NCBI GenBank assembly: GCA_003527885.1
Contig: DPWB01000031.1
Location: forward strand, 1-10,423
DNA from: Candidatus Competibacteraceae bacterium
Lineage (GTDB): Bacteria; Pseudomonadota; Gammaproteobacteria; Competibacterales; Competibacteraceae
Direction of reading: 5' to 3'
DNA length: 10,423 nucleotides
The notes under the pieces: generated by a model
Databases searched by the model: none
What the model was told of the DNA's origin: nothing
The model's input: the letters and a program-made list of their open reading frames with translations, nothing else
In this document: positions 1 to 6,885 of the stretch, piece by piece
Position numbering within the stretch: position 1 is the first letter of the stretch
Layout of the letters: every line of letters starts with the position of its first letter
Program-made: the position numbers and the translations under genes

Positions 1-2
1 TA

Positions 3-164
3 AGAGACAGGGCTGAGGCCAACAAATACGCTGCTGGCGTCTGGAAAAAGGCCCATGCGCCCGAAAAGCTGCTGGTCCGGGTAGAGCGCTTTCACAACTG
101 GCGGCGCGGCGCGGGTGGCCATTCATCGGCTTCAGCGACTGCAGCCCTGAACCCAACCCTTTGA
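3..164 (+). CDS. Possible C-terminal end of an unrecognised gene (partial)
   Basis: From base 3 a frame is open from the window edge to a TGA at 162-164. It gives about 53 residues with a coding-like composition: a Lys/Glu/Arg-rich helical stretch containing GVWKKAHAPEKLLVRVERF, then a small Ser/Ala-rich tail. I do not recognise a family. It may be the end of a real gene that starts outside the window, or another fragment of the decayed region that follows. The call rests only on composition and on the absence of stops, so it is weak. Confidence 0.3.
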   Translation, partial: RDRAEANKYAAGVWKKAHAPEKLLVRVERFHNWRRGAGGHSSASATAALNPTL

Positions 165-1129
165 AAAAACCACTCAAACCGTAACTTCACGCCCCACCGC
201 CAAACAGTCCATCGATCTCGGCTTTACTCATCCGGTCGAAGCCATCCGAGGCGGCGATCTAGTCGGCCAGAAGCGGACGAATGAGCGGAGCGCGGCGATG
301 AAATCCATGCAGCTCATCTCGATCGTTTCGGATCAATCTGAACCGAAACCGCTTGCCCCGCGCGGCTTTTGGCAATTTCCGACAACACCTCCGCCCGCTG
401 GCGAGAGACGGGCGGGATCGAGGGCCGTTGTTCGGAGTCTTGCTTGCAAGGGTTGTGCAAAGACACTTTTCAACGAATAAAAATTTCAGGCTGGCCGCGG
501 GAAAGCGACGGCCCGGCGACGATCCAAACCGTCATTCGAGCCACTGGTATCCGATTTGCCTTGTTTCCAATCGCACTTCCCGCCATGACGCTCGGAGTCG
601 GATCGGATCAGCGGAGTGCCGCCAACCGTGAGATTCGGTTTTCTCAGCCAATTCGTCAAAGCGAGGACGCTTCCGTGAATACCCGGCTGCCGTCATACCT
701 GCTGTCGATCCATCCAGCCTACCTGCTGTCCCGCTACGGCAACTCCCATACCCGCTACGTGGACCGACGCGCTGCGGTGAAATTAGACCCCATCGGCCAG
801 CAATAGAATAAAAGCGACGCGAGCCGCTGCGATGGGCTTGAGCGACGGTGGCATCACGTTCACCGCCAGCAACAAATACTGCTCGGGCAAAGTGATTCCA
901 AACCATTGGCGCGATGAAAAATGGGCGGTCGATTTCGGCGACCCCTTCACCGCCGCCACGTTCGGCGGGCCGAGCCCCATGCACGGCAACGTGTGCGTCC
1001 CACCGTAACAAGCGCCTATTCCGGCGGGGCCGCGCCCGCTTTGCTCGCCTGCACCGGCAGGGCCTTGAGTTCCAAGCTCACCCCGCTAGCCGGTGCTCTC
1101 ACCTGCGGAACGCTCCCGGTTATCCGCGA
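165..1129. other. Decayed region without an intact recognisable gene
   Basis: No open frame here has a convincing start, ribosome binding site and family resemblance. The longest frames (532-1011 minus, 369-806 plus) have shadow-like, Arg- and Ser-rich translations. Two coding-like fragments stand out. On the minus strand, a frame ending at TGA 187-189 contains IAASDGFDRMSKAEIDGLF, but an in-frame TAG at 259-261 separates it from LIRNDRDELHGFHRRAPLI upstream. On the plus strand, 787-1133 is described separately. The 11-mer TACCTGCTGTC occurs twice, about 24 bases apart, near 700-730. The pattern suggests gene remnants eroded by stops and frameshifts. Confidence 0.45.
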
Positions 1130-1133
1130 TTAA
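787..1133 (+). pseudogene. Coding-like fragment in two frames, possible broken gene
   Basis: The frame open from 787 (preceded by TAG at 784-786) to TAA 1006-1008 gives about 73 residues. It includes MGLSDGGITFTASNKYCSG and a Trp/Asp/Phe/Gly-rich stretch ending GNVCVPP, which looks like real protein rather than a shadow. From about 1000 a second frame continues to TAA 1131-1133 with TSAYSGGAAPALLACTGRAL and ends TCGTLPVIRD. One frame change near 1000 would join the two. There is no convincing ribosome binding site. The Cys and small-residue content would fit an exported protein such as a pilin-like C-terminus, but I cannot assign a family. It could be one broken gene or two chance frames. Confidence 0.22.
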
Positions 1134-1768
1134 CCCTCTATAAATTTTCGCCCCTTAACGATCTTTGCTTTGACGATTTTCCATTCTTGCCCGCTCACAT
1201 CCACGGCGCGAAACATGTGTTCGATCGGCCCTCCGCCGTAATACGAATTCGCCGCCTGCATCCAAGCATCTAAAAGCGTGTCCGGGCCATTTTGGCCGGG
1301 TTGGATACGCTGGAAGAAACGATTGAGCATGACTTTATTGATCTCGACGCCGCATTGGGCCGCGTACCCGAGTAGCAACGGGTTCCAGAACAACTGCCGG
1401 AGGATTCGGATCGTCGCCTCATCTCGCAACACGCTACACGCCCCCCATACCGTCACCGAACAGAGTTCGTGAAGCCGGAACCCGCTGGTGTTTTTGAGCA
1501 ATTCCCGGCTAGGTTCCTGCTCTGTAACCACGGCTATTCTATCCGGCTTGAAATCGATAGCCGCAAAATCGCCATAGAGCGTCACGGGCGCAAAGTGGCC
1601 GCTAAAATAAACCCAATCCGGCAATCCGCCAAAAAGCCCGGCCAGTTGCTCGCCGGTCGCCGAACTGCCAATGATCGAATTTTCGGGCGACATCCCGATT
1701 TTCTGACACCCGGCTTCCCACAGGCGCGCATCGCTGCCATCGCCCAAATCCAACGTCGAATATTTCAT
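1130..1768 (-). CDS. Predicted caspase-like (clan CD fold) protein, 212 aa
   Basis: No named family recognised. Two motifs are spaced as in the caspase/CHAT/gingipain fold: a hydrophobic strand ending in a His (WVYFSGH, His58) and, 53 residues later, a hydrophobic strand ending in a Cys (SVTVWGACS, Cys111). A further hydrophobic stretch, PLLLGYAAQCGVEIN (130-144), and a helix, VMLNRFFQRI, resemble the end of the same fold. The family Gly after His is Phe here (GHF), so activity is uncertain. There is no signal peptide, so the protein is probably cytoplasmic. Its ATG overlaps the stop of the upstream gene (ATGA at 1765-1768), which indicates translational coupling to the membrane-anchored 96-residue protein. 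It ends in a basic stretch (IVKAKIVKGRKF). The caspase-like assignment is inference from motifs; a hypothetical protein of another fold is the alternative. Confidence 0.7.
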   Translation of the reverse strand: MKYSTLDLGDGSDARLWEAGCQKIGMSPENSIIGSSATGEQLAGLFGGLPDWVYFSGHFAPVTLYGDFAAIDFKPDRIAVVTEQEPSRELLKNTSGFRLHELCSVTVWGACSVLRDEATIRILRQLFWNPLLLGYAAQCGVEINKVMLNRFFQRIQPGQNGPDTLLDAWMQAANSYYGGGPIEHMFRAVDVSGQEWKIVKAKIVKGRKFIEG

Positions 1769-2055
1769 TCTTTCGCTCTCGATGCGCGGTTAATCCGCTG
1801 AAGATAACGGTCTTTAGCAAACTCCGCACCATCGTCCGAGAATGCCGCAAGGCCGGATAATCCAATGCGATCATCGATCAAACTGACCGGACCCAGCAAA
1901 ACGCCGTCTTTTTCACCCCCGACGAGACCGGACAATTGCGCCGGATGATCCGGTAATACGGTTTTTCGCGGTATCGGAATCCAGAGCGAGGCCACGACCA
2001 GGATCAAGGCCAGCCCTAAAACGAGGGTCTGCTTGCGATGGAGTCGAACAGTCAT
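1765..2055 (-). CDS. Small protein with one N-terminal membrane segment, 96 aa
   Basis: A short basic N-terminus (MTVRLHRKQ) is followed by one hydrophobic segment, about residues 10-27 (LVLGLALILVVASLWIPI). A soluble region of about 65 residues then contains a Gly/Leu-rich part and an acidic/basic C-terminus. This fits a type II single-pass membrane protein or an exported protein with an uncleaved signal, with most of the chain outside the cytoplasm. I recognise no domain. The stop overlaps the start of the caspase-like gene by 4 bases, so the two form one operon. The Shine-Dalgarno before the ATG at 2055 is weak (GTAGAG next to the start). A bipartite element shared with two other genes lies about 55 bases upstream (2110-2142). 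Confidence 0.6.
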   Translation of the reverse strand: MTVRLHRKQTLVLGLALILVVASLWIPIPRKTVLPDHPAQLSGLVGGEKDGVLLGPVSLIDDRIGLSGLAAFSDDGAEFAKDRYLQRINRASRAKE

Positions 2056-2109
2056 CTCTACACGGCTTATTGGTAGATCAAATTTAAGGTGCGATGAATC
2101 CGCTTGTTT

Positions 2110-2142
2110 GGTTATTCCCCGCCAAGCACCGCACGGTTCAAA
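2110..2142 (-). promoter_or_regulatory. Shared bipartite upstream element, copy B
   Basis: On the plus strand it reads GGTTATTCCCC, 14 bases, GGTTCAAA. In the direction of the downstream gene it is TTTGAACC-N14-GGGGAATAACC. It lies between the terminator after the S8 protease and the 96-aa gene, so it is placed to drive the two-gene unit. It matches copy A at all 19 fixed positions with the same spacing. It could be a promoter (TTGAAC as a -35-like box) or an activator site; the sequence does not decide. Confidence 0.6.
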
Positions 2143-2188
2143 CTTGCTGCGCTATTTGATGAGAGCCGCAAGCGCGATTTATCCCATG

Positions 2189-2214
2189 AAAAAGGCCGAC
2201 ATCCGTATCGGCCT
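2189..2214 (-). terminator. Rho-independent terminator after the S8 protease gene
   Basis: The perfect 7-bp inverted repeat AGGCCGA (2193-2199) / TCGGCCT (2208-2214) has an 8-base loop. On the minus strand it is followed directly by five T residues (plus-strand A run 2189-2193). It sits about 37-60 bases past the protease stop codon. It separates the protease transcript from the downstream two-gene unit, which has its own copy of the shared upstream element. Confidence 0.8.
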
Positions 2215-2250
2215 CGCGGGAGAGATACCCGGCAGTGCGCTGAAGCGCGC

Positions 2251-4116
2251 TTACTGGTCGTAGTAGTTGACGGATAGCCCCATGCGCAGTTTCAAGTCGG
2301 GGTCAAGAGTGATGACGCGACAGATCTTGAACGTATAAATCCCCGAGACGGACGGGATGAATGTCACAACCTCAAACGGATTATCGATAGAGGTGGAATA
2401 GCCGACACGAACGCCGCTCGGATCGTATACATGCAAGTCGAGATCATCGCCGATGGGGATGAGATCAGCGCGATGATCGTACGTATAGCCGCCGCGCGTG
2501 AGCCAGCTCAGCGCCACTTGAACCTGATCCCAGGAGCTGGAGATGAAACCCGATCTGGCCACGCAGCTGTCAACCGCGCCATCCTGCCCATCGTAGGTGG
2601 CGAACGCGCTGGTGCCGCCCTGCCACGAGAACCCGAACCCGTTCCAATGCCCGCCGGAGAAATCGATACCGCCCTGACCCACTTGGTCGTAGCCACCGCC
2701 GATGGGATCGGTAGCGCCGGCCAGGAGCTTGGCTTTCACCAACCAGGGCCGGTATTGGTAAATGGTTTTATGCGACATGATGTCGGCGGCGAATGCCGCC
2801 GCGTGAGGCGTGGATTGGCTAGTGCCGGTGAAGGTGAAACCGCCGGCGGTGACGGTAGTGCCGGGGGCGCTGATTTCGGGTTTGTCGTTGCCCGTTTCGG
2901 GGTTCACGTAAGGCGACGTGCTGTTGATCGTGGCGTTGGCGTCGTCGTAGTTACCGACGGTAATCACATTCAGCCCCTTGCCCGGCGAGCGAATGTTGCC
3001 GGTGTCCTCACCCGTGTTACCGGCGCTGTTGAACGTCGCGATCTTGTTATGATAAGTGAAATTATCCCAATCGTGATCGGTCGTGTTATAGCTGGTTGAG
3101 TCGTTGCTGCTAGCGGATTGGGTCACGATATGAATCGGCGCGTTACCGTTTACGCCATCCAGATCGCTATCTTCGGGCAACACATCACCGCCGCGACAGT
3201 AGATGAACGATTCCGGCGACACCGCTCGCAAAATGGCTCCCACATTTTGAGAATGATCGGTCTCGCTGCCGGACAGGCGATCGTAGTTAGTGATGCGCGA
3301 CTCGTCAGGGCATCCGCTCTCGGTCATATAGATGCCGATACCGTTGCCGCGCGTCGGGGGATTGGCTAATGCCGCGGGGGTTATGCTGGTCGCGTCCATC
3401 GCATTGGCGATGTCGTCCTGACCCGGCTCGTAGAGTTCGATGCCGGCCAACATGGGGTCGCGGGAACCGATCAGCGTTCGCAACTGCTTGGCCGTCAAGT
3501 CGAGCCTCATCCCCGAACGGCTCTGACGCCGGGCATCTTCCACGCCCTTCTGACCGATCAAACCGTGACGGCTGGCCCAATCCAGCAAGCTTTGGGCGCG
3601 GATGGCGCTCCGTCTGGCGCGCGCCGCCCGTTCGTCCTGGCCGTGCCGGTCGGCGTAAGCGGCCATACCCGCTTCCGATATTTCCTGATTGTTCAGAAAC
3701 CCCTTAACCCAACGCCCGCCCTCCATCTCGACCACGATCGTTTCTGGCGTTTCTCCGCCGCTATCTTCAGGTAGCCTCAAGGCGACCTCAACTCGCAGGG
3801 TTTGGTCGGTCAGTTTGGATTGTTCCAGTTTTGTCAGTGCCGCCAAGGCGCGTGGCTCAACCAACGGCGCTACCAGGCGTGGCGCATCCGTTTCACTGAC
3901 AACTTTGCCGGAACCATCGGTAATCTGGCCACGAACATTGCCTTCAGCGTCGATGGTTTTGGTAAAAGTGTAGGTCTGGCCCCCAAGGGTGCGGGTTTTC
4001 CTTGCGACGGTTTGTTCGGCGGCCAAGACCGAAGAAGTCGAAACCAGGCCGTAGCTCGAAGCCAGCAAGCCGGTGATGATTGCAACATAAAGGCGGGAAC
4101 GTGGCTGTACGCTCAT
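2251..4116 (-). CDS. Secreted subtilisin-like serine protease (peptidase S8)
   Basis: A 621-residue exported endopeptidase. In order: a signal peptide (to about residue 33, ending VLAA); a charged propeptide-like region to about 235; the S8 catalytic domain (about 250-460); and a C-terminal beta-sandwich of the PPC/jelly-roll type (about 500-621, with ALSWL, DDLDLHVYDPSG and SGIYTFKI). Catalytic elements are His288 (DHSQN), the oxyanion Asn367 (SAGN) and Ser433 in GTSQSTPHAAA. The usual Asp position reads MTESG, with Glu266. Four cysteines (269, 307, 518, 599) could form disulfides, which fits an extracytoplasmic location. A GTG at 4128 in the same frame overlaps the Shine-Dalgarno AAGGAG (4128-4133), so I chose the ATG at 4116. 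The gene is apparently monocistronic: a terminator follows, and the shared element (copy A) lies about 115 bases upstream. Family assignment is firm; substrate is unknown. Confidence 0.93.
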   Translation of the reverse strand: MSVQPRSRLYVAIITGLLASSYGLVSTSSVLAAEQTVARKTRTLGGQTYTFTKTIDAEGNVRGQITDGSGKVVSETDAPRLVAPLVEPRALAALTKLEQSKLTDQTLRVEVALRLPEDSGGETPETIVVEMEGGRWVKGFLNNQEISEAGMAAYADRHGQDERAARARRSAIRAQSLLDWASRHGLIGQKGVEDARRQSRSGMRLDLTAKQLRTLIGSRDPMLAGIELYEPGQDDIANAMDATSITPAALANPPTRGNGIGIYMTESGCPDESRITNYDRLSGSETDHSQNVGAILRAVSPESFIYCRGGDVLPEDSDLDGVNGNAPIHIVTQSASSNDSTSYNTTDHDWDNFTYHNKIATFNSAGNTGEDTGNIRSPGKGLNVITVGNYDDANATINSTSPYVNPETGNDKPEISAPGTTVTAGGFTFTGTSQSTPHAAAFAADIMSHKTIYQYRPWLVKAKLLAGATDPIGGGYDQVGQGGIDFSGGHWNGFGFSWQGGTSAFATYDGQDGAVDSCVARSGFISSSWDQVQVALSWLTRGGYTYDHRADLIPIGDDLDLHVYDPSGVRVGYSTSIDNPFEVVTFIPSVSGIYTFKICRVITLDPDLKLRMGLSVNYYDQ

Positions 4117-4127
4117 AAAACCTAACA

Positions 4128-4133
4128 CTCCTT
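4128..4133 (-). promoter_or_regulatory. Ribosome binding site that sets the S8 protease start
   Basis: AAGGAG on the minus strand lies 11 bases before the ATG at 4116. The upstream GTG at 4128 begins within this site and so cannot be the start used with it. Confidence 0.65.
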
Positions 4134-4231
4134 CGGATGCGGGCGGGCTGAGTCATTGGCGGTTCGCCGCTCGCCCACCACCACCGAGCTGGAACCACGA
4201 CCTCCCAAACAAGGTCCGGGTCGGCATACTC

Positions 4232-4264
4232 GGTTATTCCCCCGCTAACGCGTCGTGGTTCAAA
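4232..4264 (-). promoter_or_regulatory. Shared bipartite upstream element, copy A
   Basis: Plus strand GGTTATTCCCC, 14 bases, GGTTCAAA; in gene orientation TTTGAACC-N14-GGGGAATAACC. It lies about 115 bases before the S8 protease start, in the divergent interval with sugE. The 14-base spacer differs from copy B at most positions, so the two boxes look selected rather than recently duplicated. Confidence 0.6.
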
Positions 4265-4284
4265 GCGGTTGCATCATTGTTCCT

Positions 4285-4369
4285 TGAGGAGCGCTATCAC
4301 CTCAAAATAGCGTTGTCGGCCCCAGGCGACCGCCCGACGCGCTACCATGGCGTGCCGCCAATTCGGCGG
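4285..4369 (+). promoter_or_regulatory. Structured leader before sugE (candidate cis-regulatory RNA)
   Basis: Several inverted repeats overlap here. TGAGG (4285-4289) pairs with CCTCA (4300-4304). CGCTAT (4292-4297) pairs with ATAGCG (4307-4312). TAGCG plus GTCGG (4308-4319) pairs with CCGAC plus CGCTA (4334-4344) with one bulged base. TGGCG (4348-4352) pairs with CGCCA (4356-4360), and CCGCC (4355-4359) with GGCGG (4365-4369). Several of these exclude each other, as in a switching leader. SugE/Gdx genes are often under guanidine riboswitches, but I could not match this leader to the conserved bases of the ykkC, mini-ykkC or ykkC-III motifs. Confidence 0.3.
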
Positions 4370-4392
4370 GCCGATCATCTTCTGGAGTGGTT

Positions 4393-4713
4393 ATGGCGTG
4401 GGTACTGCTGGTACTGGCGGGTCTGTTTGAGGTGGGATGGGCCATCGGCTTGAAGTACACCGACGGCTTCACCAAACTGTGGCCCAGCCTGGGTACGGTC
4501 GCCGCCATGGCGCTCAGCTTTGTCTTGCTGAGCGAAGCGATGAAGTCGCTGCCGGTGGGCACGGCCTATGCCGTCTGGGTCGGCGTCGGCGCGGTCGGCA
4601 CGGCGCTGCTGGGCATCGCCCTCTTCGACGAACCCGCCAATGCCGGTCGCCTCGTCAGCCTCGGGCTGATCGTGCTAGGGATCGTCGGGCTCAAACTGGC
4701 GTCACCCGGTTAA
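4393..4713 (+). CDS. sugE: SMR-family guanidinium exporter SugE/Gdx
   Basis: A 106-residue small multidrug resistance protein with four membrane helices (about 2-20, 29-49, 58-77 and 84-102), working as an antiparallel dimer that exchanges guanidinium-type cations for protons. The subfamily pattern is clear: the membrane-embedded Glu13 in [18 protein letters not shown], then [20 protein letters not shown], and a final [11 protein letters not shown]. Length equals the usual 105 residues. The start is ATG 4393 because GGAG (4384-4387) lies 5 bases ahead of it; the in-frame GTG at 4387 overlaps that site. A LysE-family exporter follows 40 bases downstream and is probably co-transcribed. Family members export guanidinium and some quaternary ammonium compounds; the exact substrate here is inferred. 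Confidence 0.93.
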   Translation: MAWVLLVLAGLFEVGWAIGLKYTDGFTKLWPSLGTVAAMALSFVLLSEAMKSLPVGTAYAVWVGVGAVGTALLGIALFDEPANAGRLVSLGLIVLGIVGLKLASPG

Positions 4714-4753
4714 AGGCGGGGTCGGAAGCTCTGCCAAAACCGGGGTTCAAACG

Positions 4754-5437
4754 ATGAATCCGCAAGAACTGCTATCCGCCGGATCGCCCCTCATTCAAGC
4801 CCCGATGGTTATGCCGCTCGAACTCTGGCTCGCCTTCGTGGCGACGTCCGTGGTCCTGCTCATCATCCCGGGGCCTACAGTCCTGACCGTGATCAGCTAT
4901 TCGGTGGCACAGGAGCGGAGCGCCGCCGTGGCGTTGGTGGCCGCCGTGGCGCTCGGCGATTCGACCGCGCTGTTTCTGTCGCTGATGGGCCTCGGCGCGC
5001 TGCTCGCCACCTCGGCTTGGTGGTTTACGGCGATCAAGTGGGTCGGCGGTTTGTATCTGCTCTATCTGGGCGTCAAGCTGTTTCGAACCGGCGTCTTGCC
5101 GACCGAACCCGAGACGCCGCCAGCGTCGCTTTCGCGCTGGCGGCTGTTCGCCAACACCTATCTGGTCACGGCGCTCAACCCCAAGGGCATCGTCTTTTTC
5201 GTGGCCTTCCTACCGCAGTTTGTCAGCCCCGCCGGCAGCGCGTCGCGGCAGCTTTGGCTGCTCGCCGCAACCTTCGTGGCGCTGGCGGCGGGGAACGCCA
5301 CGCTCTACGCCACTTTCGCGGCGGCGGCGCGGCGGGTGCTGGCCCCGGCAAAGTCCCGACGCCGCTTCAATCTGGCCGGAGGCTCGCTGCTGTTCGCCGC
5401 CGGCTTATGGGCGCTGCTGGCCAAACGGCCGGCCTGA
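4754..5437 (+). CDS. LysE/RhtB-family amino acid exporter
   Basis: A 227-residue inner-membrane exporter with about six membrane helices. Family hallmarks are LLIIPGPTVLTVISYSVAQE near residues 35-55, a GGLYLLYLGVKLFRTG helix, ALNPKGIVFFVAFLPQFV after the central loop, and the closing helix GGSLLFAAGLWALL. RhtB-type proteins begin at the residue equivalent to Met20 (MPLELWLAF). The first 19 residues (including NPQELLSAG) could therefore be an extension, with ATG 4805 or 4811 as the true start; none of the candidates has a strong Shine-Dalgarno. The gene follows sugE by 40 bases, so an export operon is likely. It ends 4 bases from the end of the convergent slp gene. The family is clear; the substrate (homoserine, threonine, lysine or another) cannot be read from sequence. 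Confidence 0.9.
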   Translation: MNPQELLSAGSPLIQAPMVMPLELWLAFVATSVVLLIIPGPTVLTVISYSVAQERSAAVALVAAVALGDSTALFLSLMGLGALLATSAWWFTAIKWVGGLYLLYLGVKLFRTGVLPTEPETPPASLSRWRLFANTYLVTALNPKGIVFFVAFLPQFVSPAGSASRQLWLLAATFVALAAGNATLYATFAAAARRVLAPAKSRRRFNLAGGSLLFAAGLWALLAKRPA

Positions 5438-5441
5438 CGCG

Positions 5442-6014
5442 CTACCAAAACGGGCCGGGCCGATAACCCCACGGATAAAACGGCCCGTAGCCGGGGCCGG
5501 GCCAGAACGGATCGGGTACGTAAATCACGTCGGGCCCCCGCCGCTCCGACCACAGCCGATGATGTTCCACCACCACCACCGGATAGGTGTAACGATACTT
5601 GCCGACTTGGCCGGCCGTGGTAGCGCTCACTAGACCCACCATGGTGATCGGTCTTCCGACCGCATAGATGGCGGGGTCCAGAAAGACGGGAACCTGCGCC
5701 AAAAAGCGCCCCGCGCTGTTATCGGCCAGGATAGGCCGGCCATAATCTTCCAACGGATGCTCGACGATTTCCAGCCAAGTATCCTTGCGCTGGTTGTCGA
5801 CCCGCGCGATGGTGCCGCCCCAACGGACCCGCGTCTGGAGAAAAACCTCGGGCCGCTCGCGCACCGCCGCCAGGGTCGGCCCTTGAAAACCGGCGTCCCG
5901 GATGGGATCGTAGATCGCCGGTCCCGTCGCGCAACCGGCCAGCCACCCCAAAACCAACCAGCCAAACCAACGGCAAGCAATGCCCCGAACGCGCGTTCTA
6001 TTTTCGATCACCAT
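5442..6014 (-). CDS. slp: Slp-family outer-membrane lipoprotein
   Basis: A 190-residue lipoprotein with a signal peptide ending in the lipobox LAGC. Lipidation would be at Cys28, followed by Ala-Thr, which does not indicate inner-membrane retention. The Slp family pattern is present: VRWGGTIARVDNQRKDTWLE, RPILADNSAGRFLA, FLDPAIYAVGRPITMVG and a closing YTYPVVVVEHHRLW. The last 25 or so residues form a Pro/Gly/Trp/Tyr/Phe-rich tail (FWPGPGYGPFYPWGY). AGGGG lies 7 bases before the ATG. It follows the SSB-like gene by 36 bases on the same strand and may be transcribed with it. E. coli Slp is starvation- and stress-induced; the role here is inferred from family only. Confidence 0.9.
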   Translation of the reverse strand: MVIENRTRVRGIACRWFGWLVLGWLAGCATGPAIYDPIRDAGFQGPTLAAVRERPEVFLQTRVRWGGTIARVDNQRKDTWLEIVEHPLEDYGRPILADNSAGRFLAQVPVFLDPAIYAVGRPITMVGLVSATTAGQVGKYRYTYPVVVVEHHRLWSERRGPDVIYVPDPFWPGPGYGPFYPWGYRPGPFW

Positions 6015-6050
6015 GTTCGTACCCCTTCACGTGGCAACGACCGTACCCGC

Positions 6051-6662
6051 TCAACCCTCTGGATTCTGCCGGGCGCGCGTTTTCGCGGCCGACCGTTTGC
6101 GGCTTTTTGCCTCCAACCGTTCGCGGAGTCGGCGCACGCTCCCCGCTCTGGCCGCTTGGTTTGGGCCGGTCGCGGGCGGAACCGTATCTCCGAACGCGCC
6201 GGCGACGCCGGTTTCGCCAGTTTCGGTTGCACCGGCGGGCGCAACAGCCGACGCGACACCCGAAGCCGCATCCAGAAAGCTCAAGTCATCATCGAAAGGC
6301 TCCGCTTCATGGTCCGGTAGCTCGGGCCGAAACCGCACCGTTCGCGGCCTCGGCAACCGGACCGTCGAGGGGCGCGGCAACGCCATGATGCCGGTGGCCG
6401 TCACGGCCAGCCCGGCGCGCGGCTTCCCGTTTTGGTCTTCCCACTGGTTCAGGCGCGCTTTCCCGGTCATCGACACCGCATCGCCGGCCTGAAGCAGCGC
6501 CAAGTGCTCGCCGGCCTCGGCAAACGCGATAACGCTGCACCAGACGGACGAACCATCATCGACATCCGCCAGCAGTTTCGCCGTGGCGAAGGGATTGCCG
6601 TTTTTGGCAATACGCTGCACCGGGGTTTCATACACGGTTCCAGTCAGCAAAATGTGGAGCAT
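6051..6662 (-). CDS. Single-stranded DNA-binding (SSB-like, OB-fold) protein
   Basis: A 203-residue protein. Residues 1-95 form an SSB/PriB-type OB fold: LTGTVYETPVQRIAKNGNPF, VWCSVIAFAEAGEHL, AGDAVSMTGKARLNQWEDQN and KPRAGLAVTATGIMAL. A basic Pro/Arg linker follows, then PFDDDLSF (residues 122-129), which resembles the DDDIPF acidic tip that SSB uses to bind partner proteins. Here the tip is internal and is followed by an Ala/Gly/Thr-rich stretch and a basic tail (RRLRERLEAKSRKRSAAKTR). The frame is open to an ATG at 6806, but the extra 48 residues do not look like SSB, so I place the start at 6662; its ribosome binding site is weak (GGA 8 bases ahead). It may be an accessory SSB rather than the main chromosomal one. 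Confidence 0.75.
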   Translation of the reverse strand: MLHILLTGTVYETPVQRIAKNGNPFATAKLLADVDDGSSVWCSVIAFAEAGEHLALLQAGDAVSMTGKARLNQWEDQNGKPRAGLAVTATGIMALPRPSTVRLPRPRTVRFRPELPDHEAEPFDDDLSFLDAASGVASAVAPAGATETGETGVAGAFGDTVPPATGPNQAARAGSVRRLRERLEAKSRKRSAAKTRARQNPEG

Positions 6663-6885
6663 ACGGAACGTCCAACCAAGAGCGGAATGATGGGAGTACC
6701 AAGGAGTCGAATAACAGGCCTTCCAATTCCATCGTAGACCTGTTTTAAAGTGTTTGCGCGCTAAACTCACGATGATAGCGTTCGCCGGTTCGCTTTGCGG
6801 ATTCACCGAATAAGCGCGGTGGTCCCGATCACCATCGAGCGGGAATTCTAGCGTGTCTTAGGTTTTGAAAGGAGGGTTTGTCGAA

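Noticed and set aside
2431..3099. 222-aa open frame on the plus strand
   Set aside because: It is antisense to the S8 catalytic domain and has no ribosome binding site or family resemblance.
4232..4392. Guanidine riboswitch (ykkC, mini-ykkC or ykkC-III) before sugE
   Set aside because: The context fits, but the conserved core bases of these motifs were not found by eye, so only a structured leader is reported.
5451..5487. Inverted repeat CGGGCCG / CGGCCCG near the end of the LysE-family gene as a terminator
   Set aside because: The loop is 18 bases, there is no T run, and it lies inside the slp coding sequence.
6662..6806. N-terminal extension of the SSB-like protein to the ATG at 6806
   Set aside because: The 48 extra residues do not resemble SSB N-termini, and the OB fold begins at the Met at 6662.
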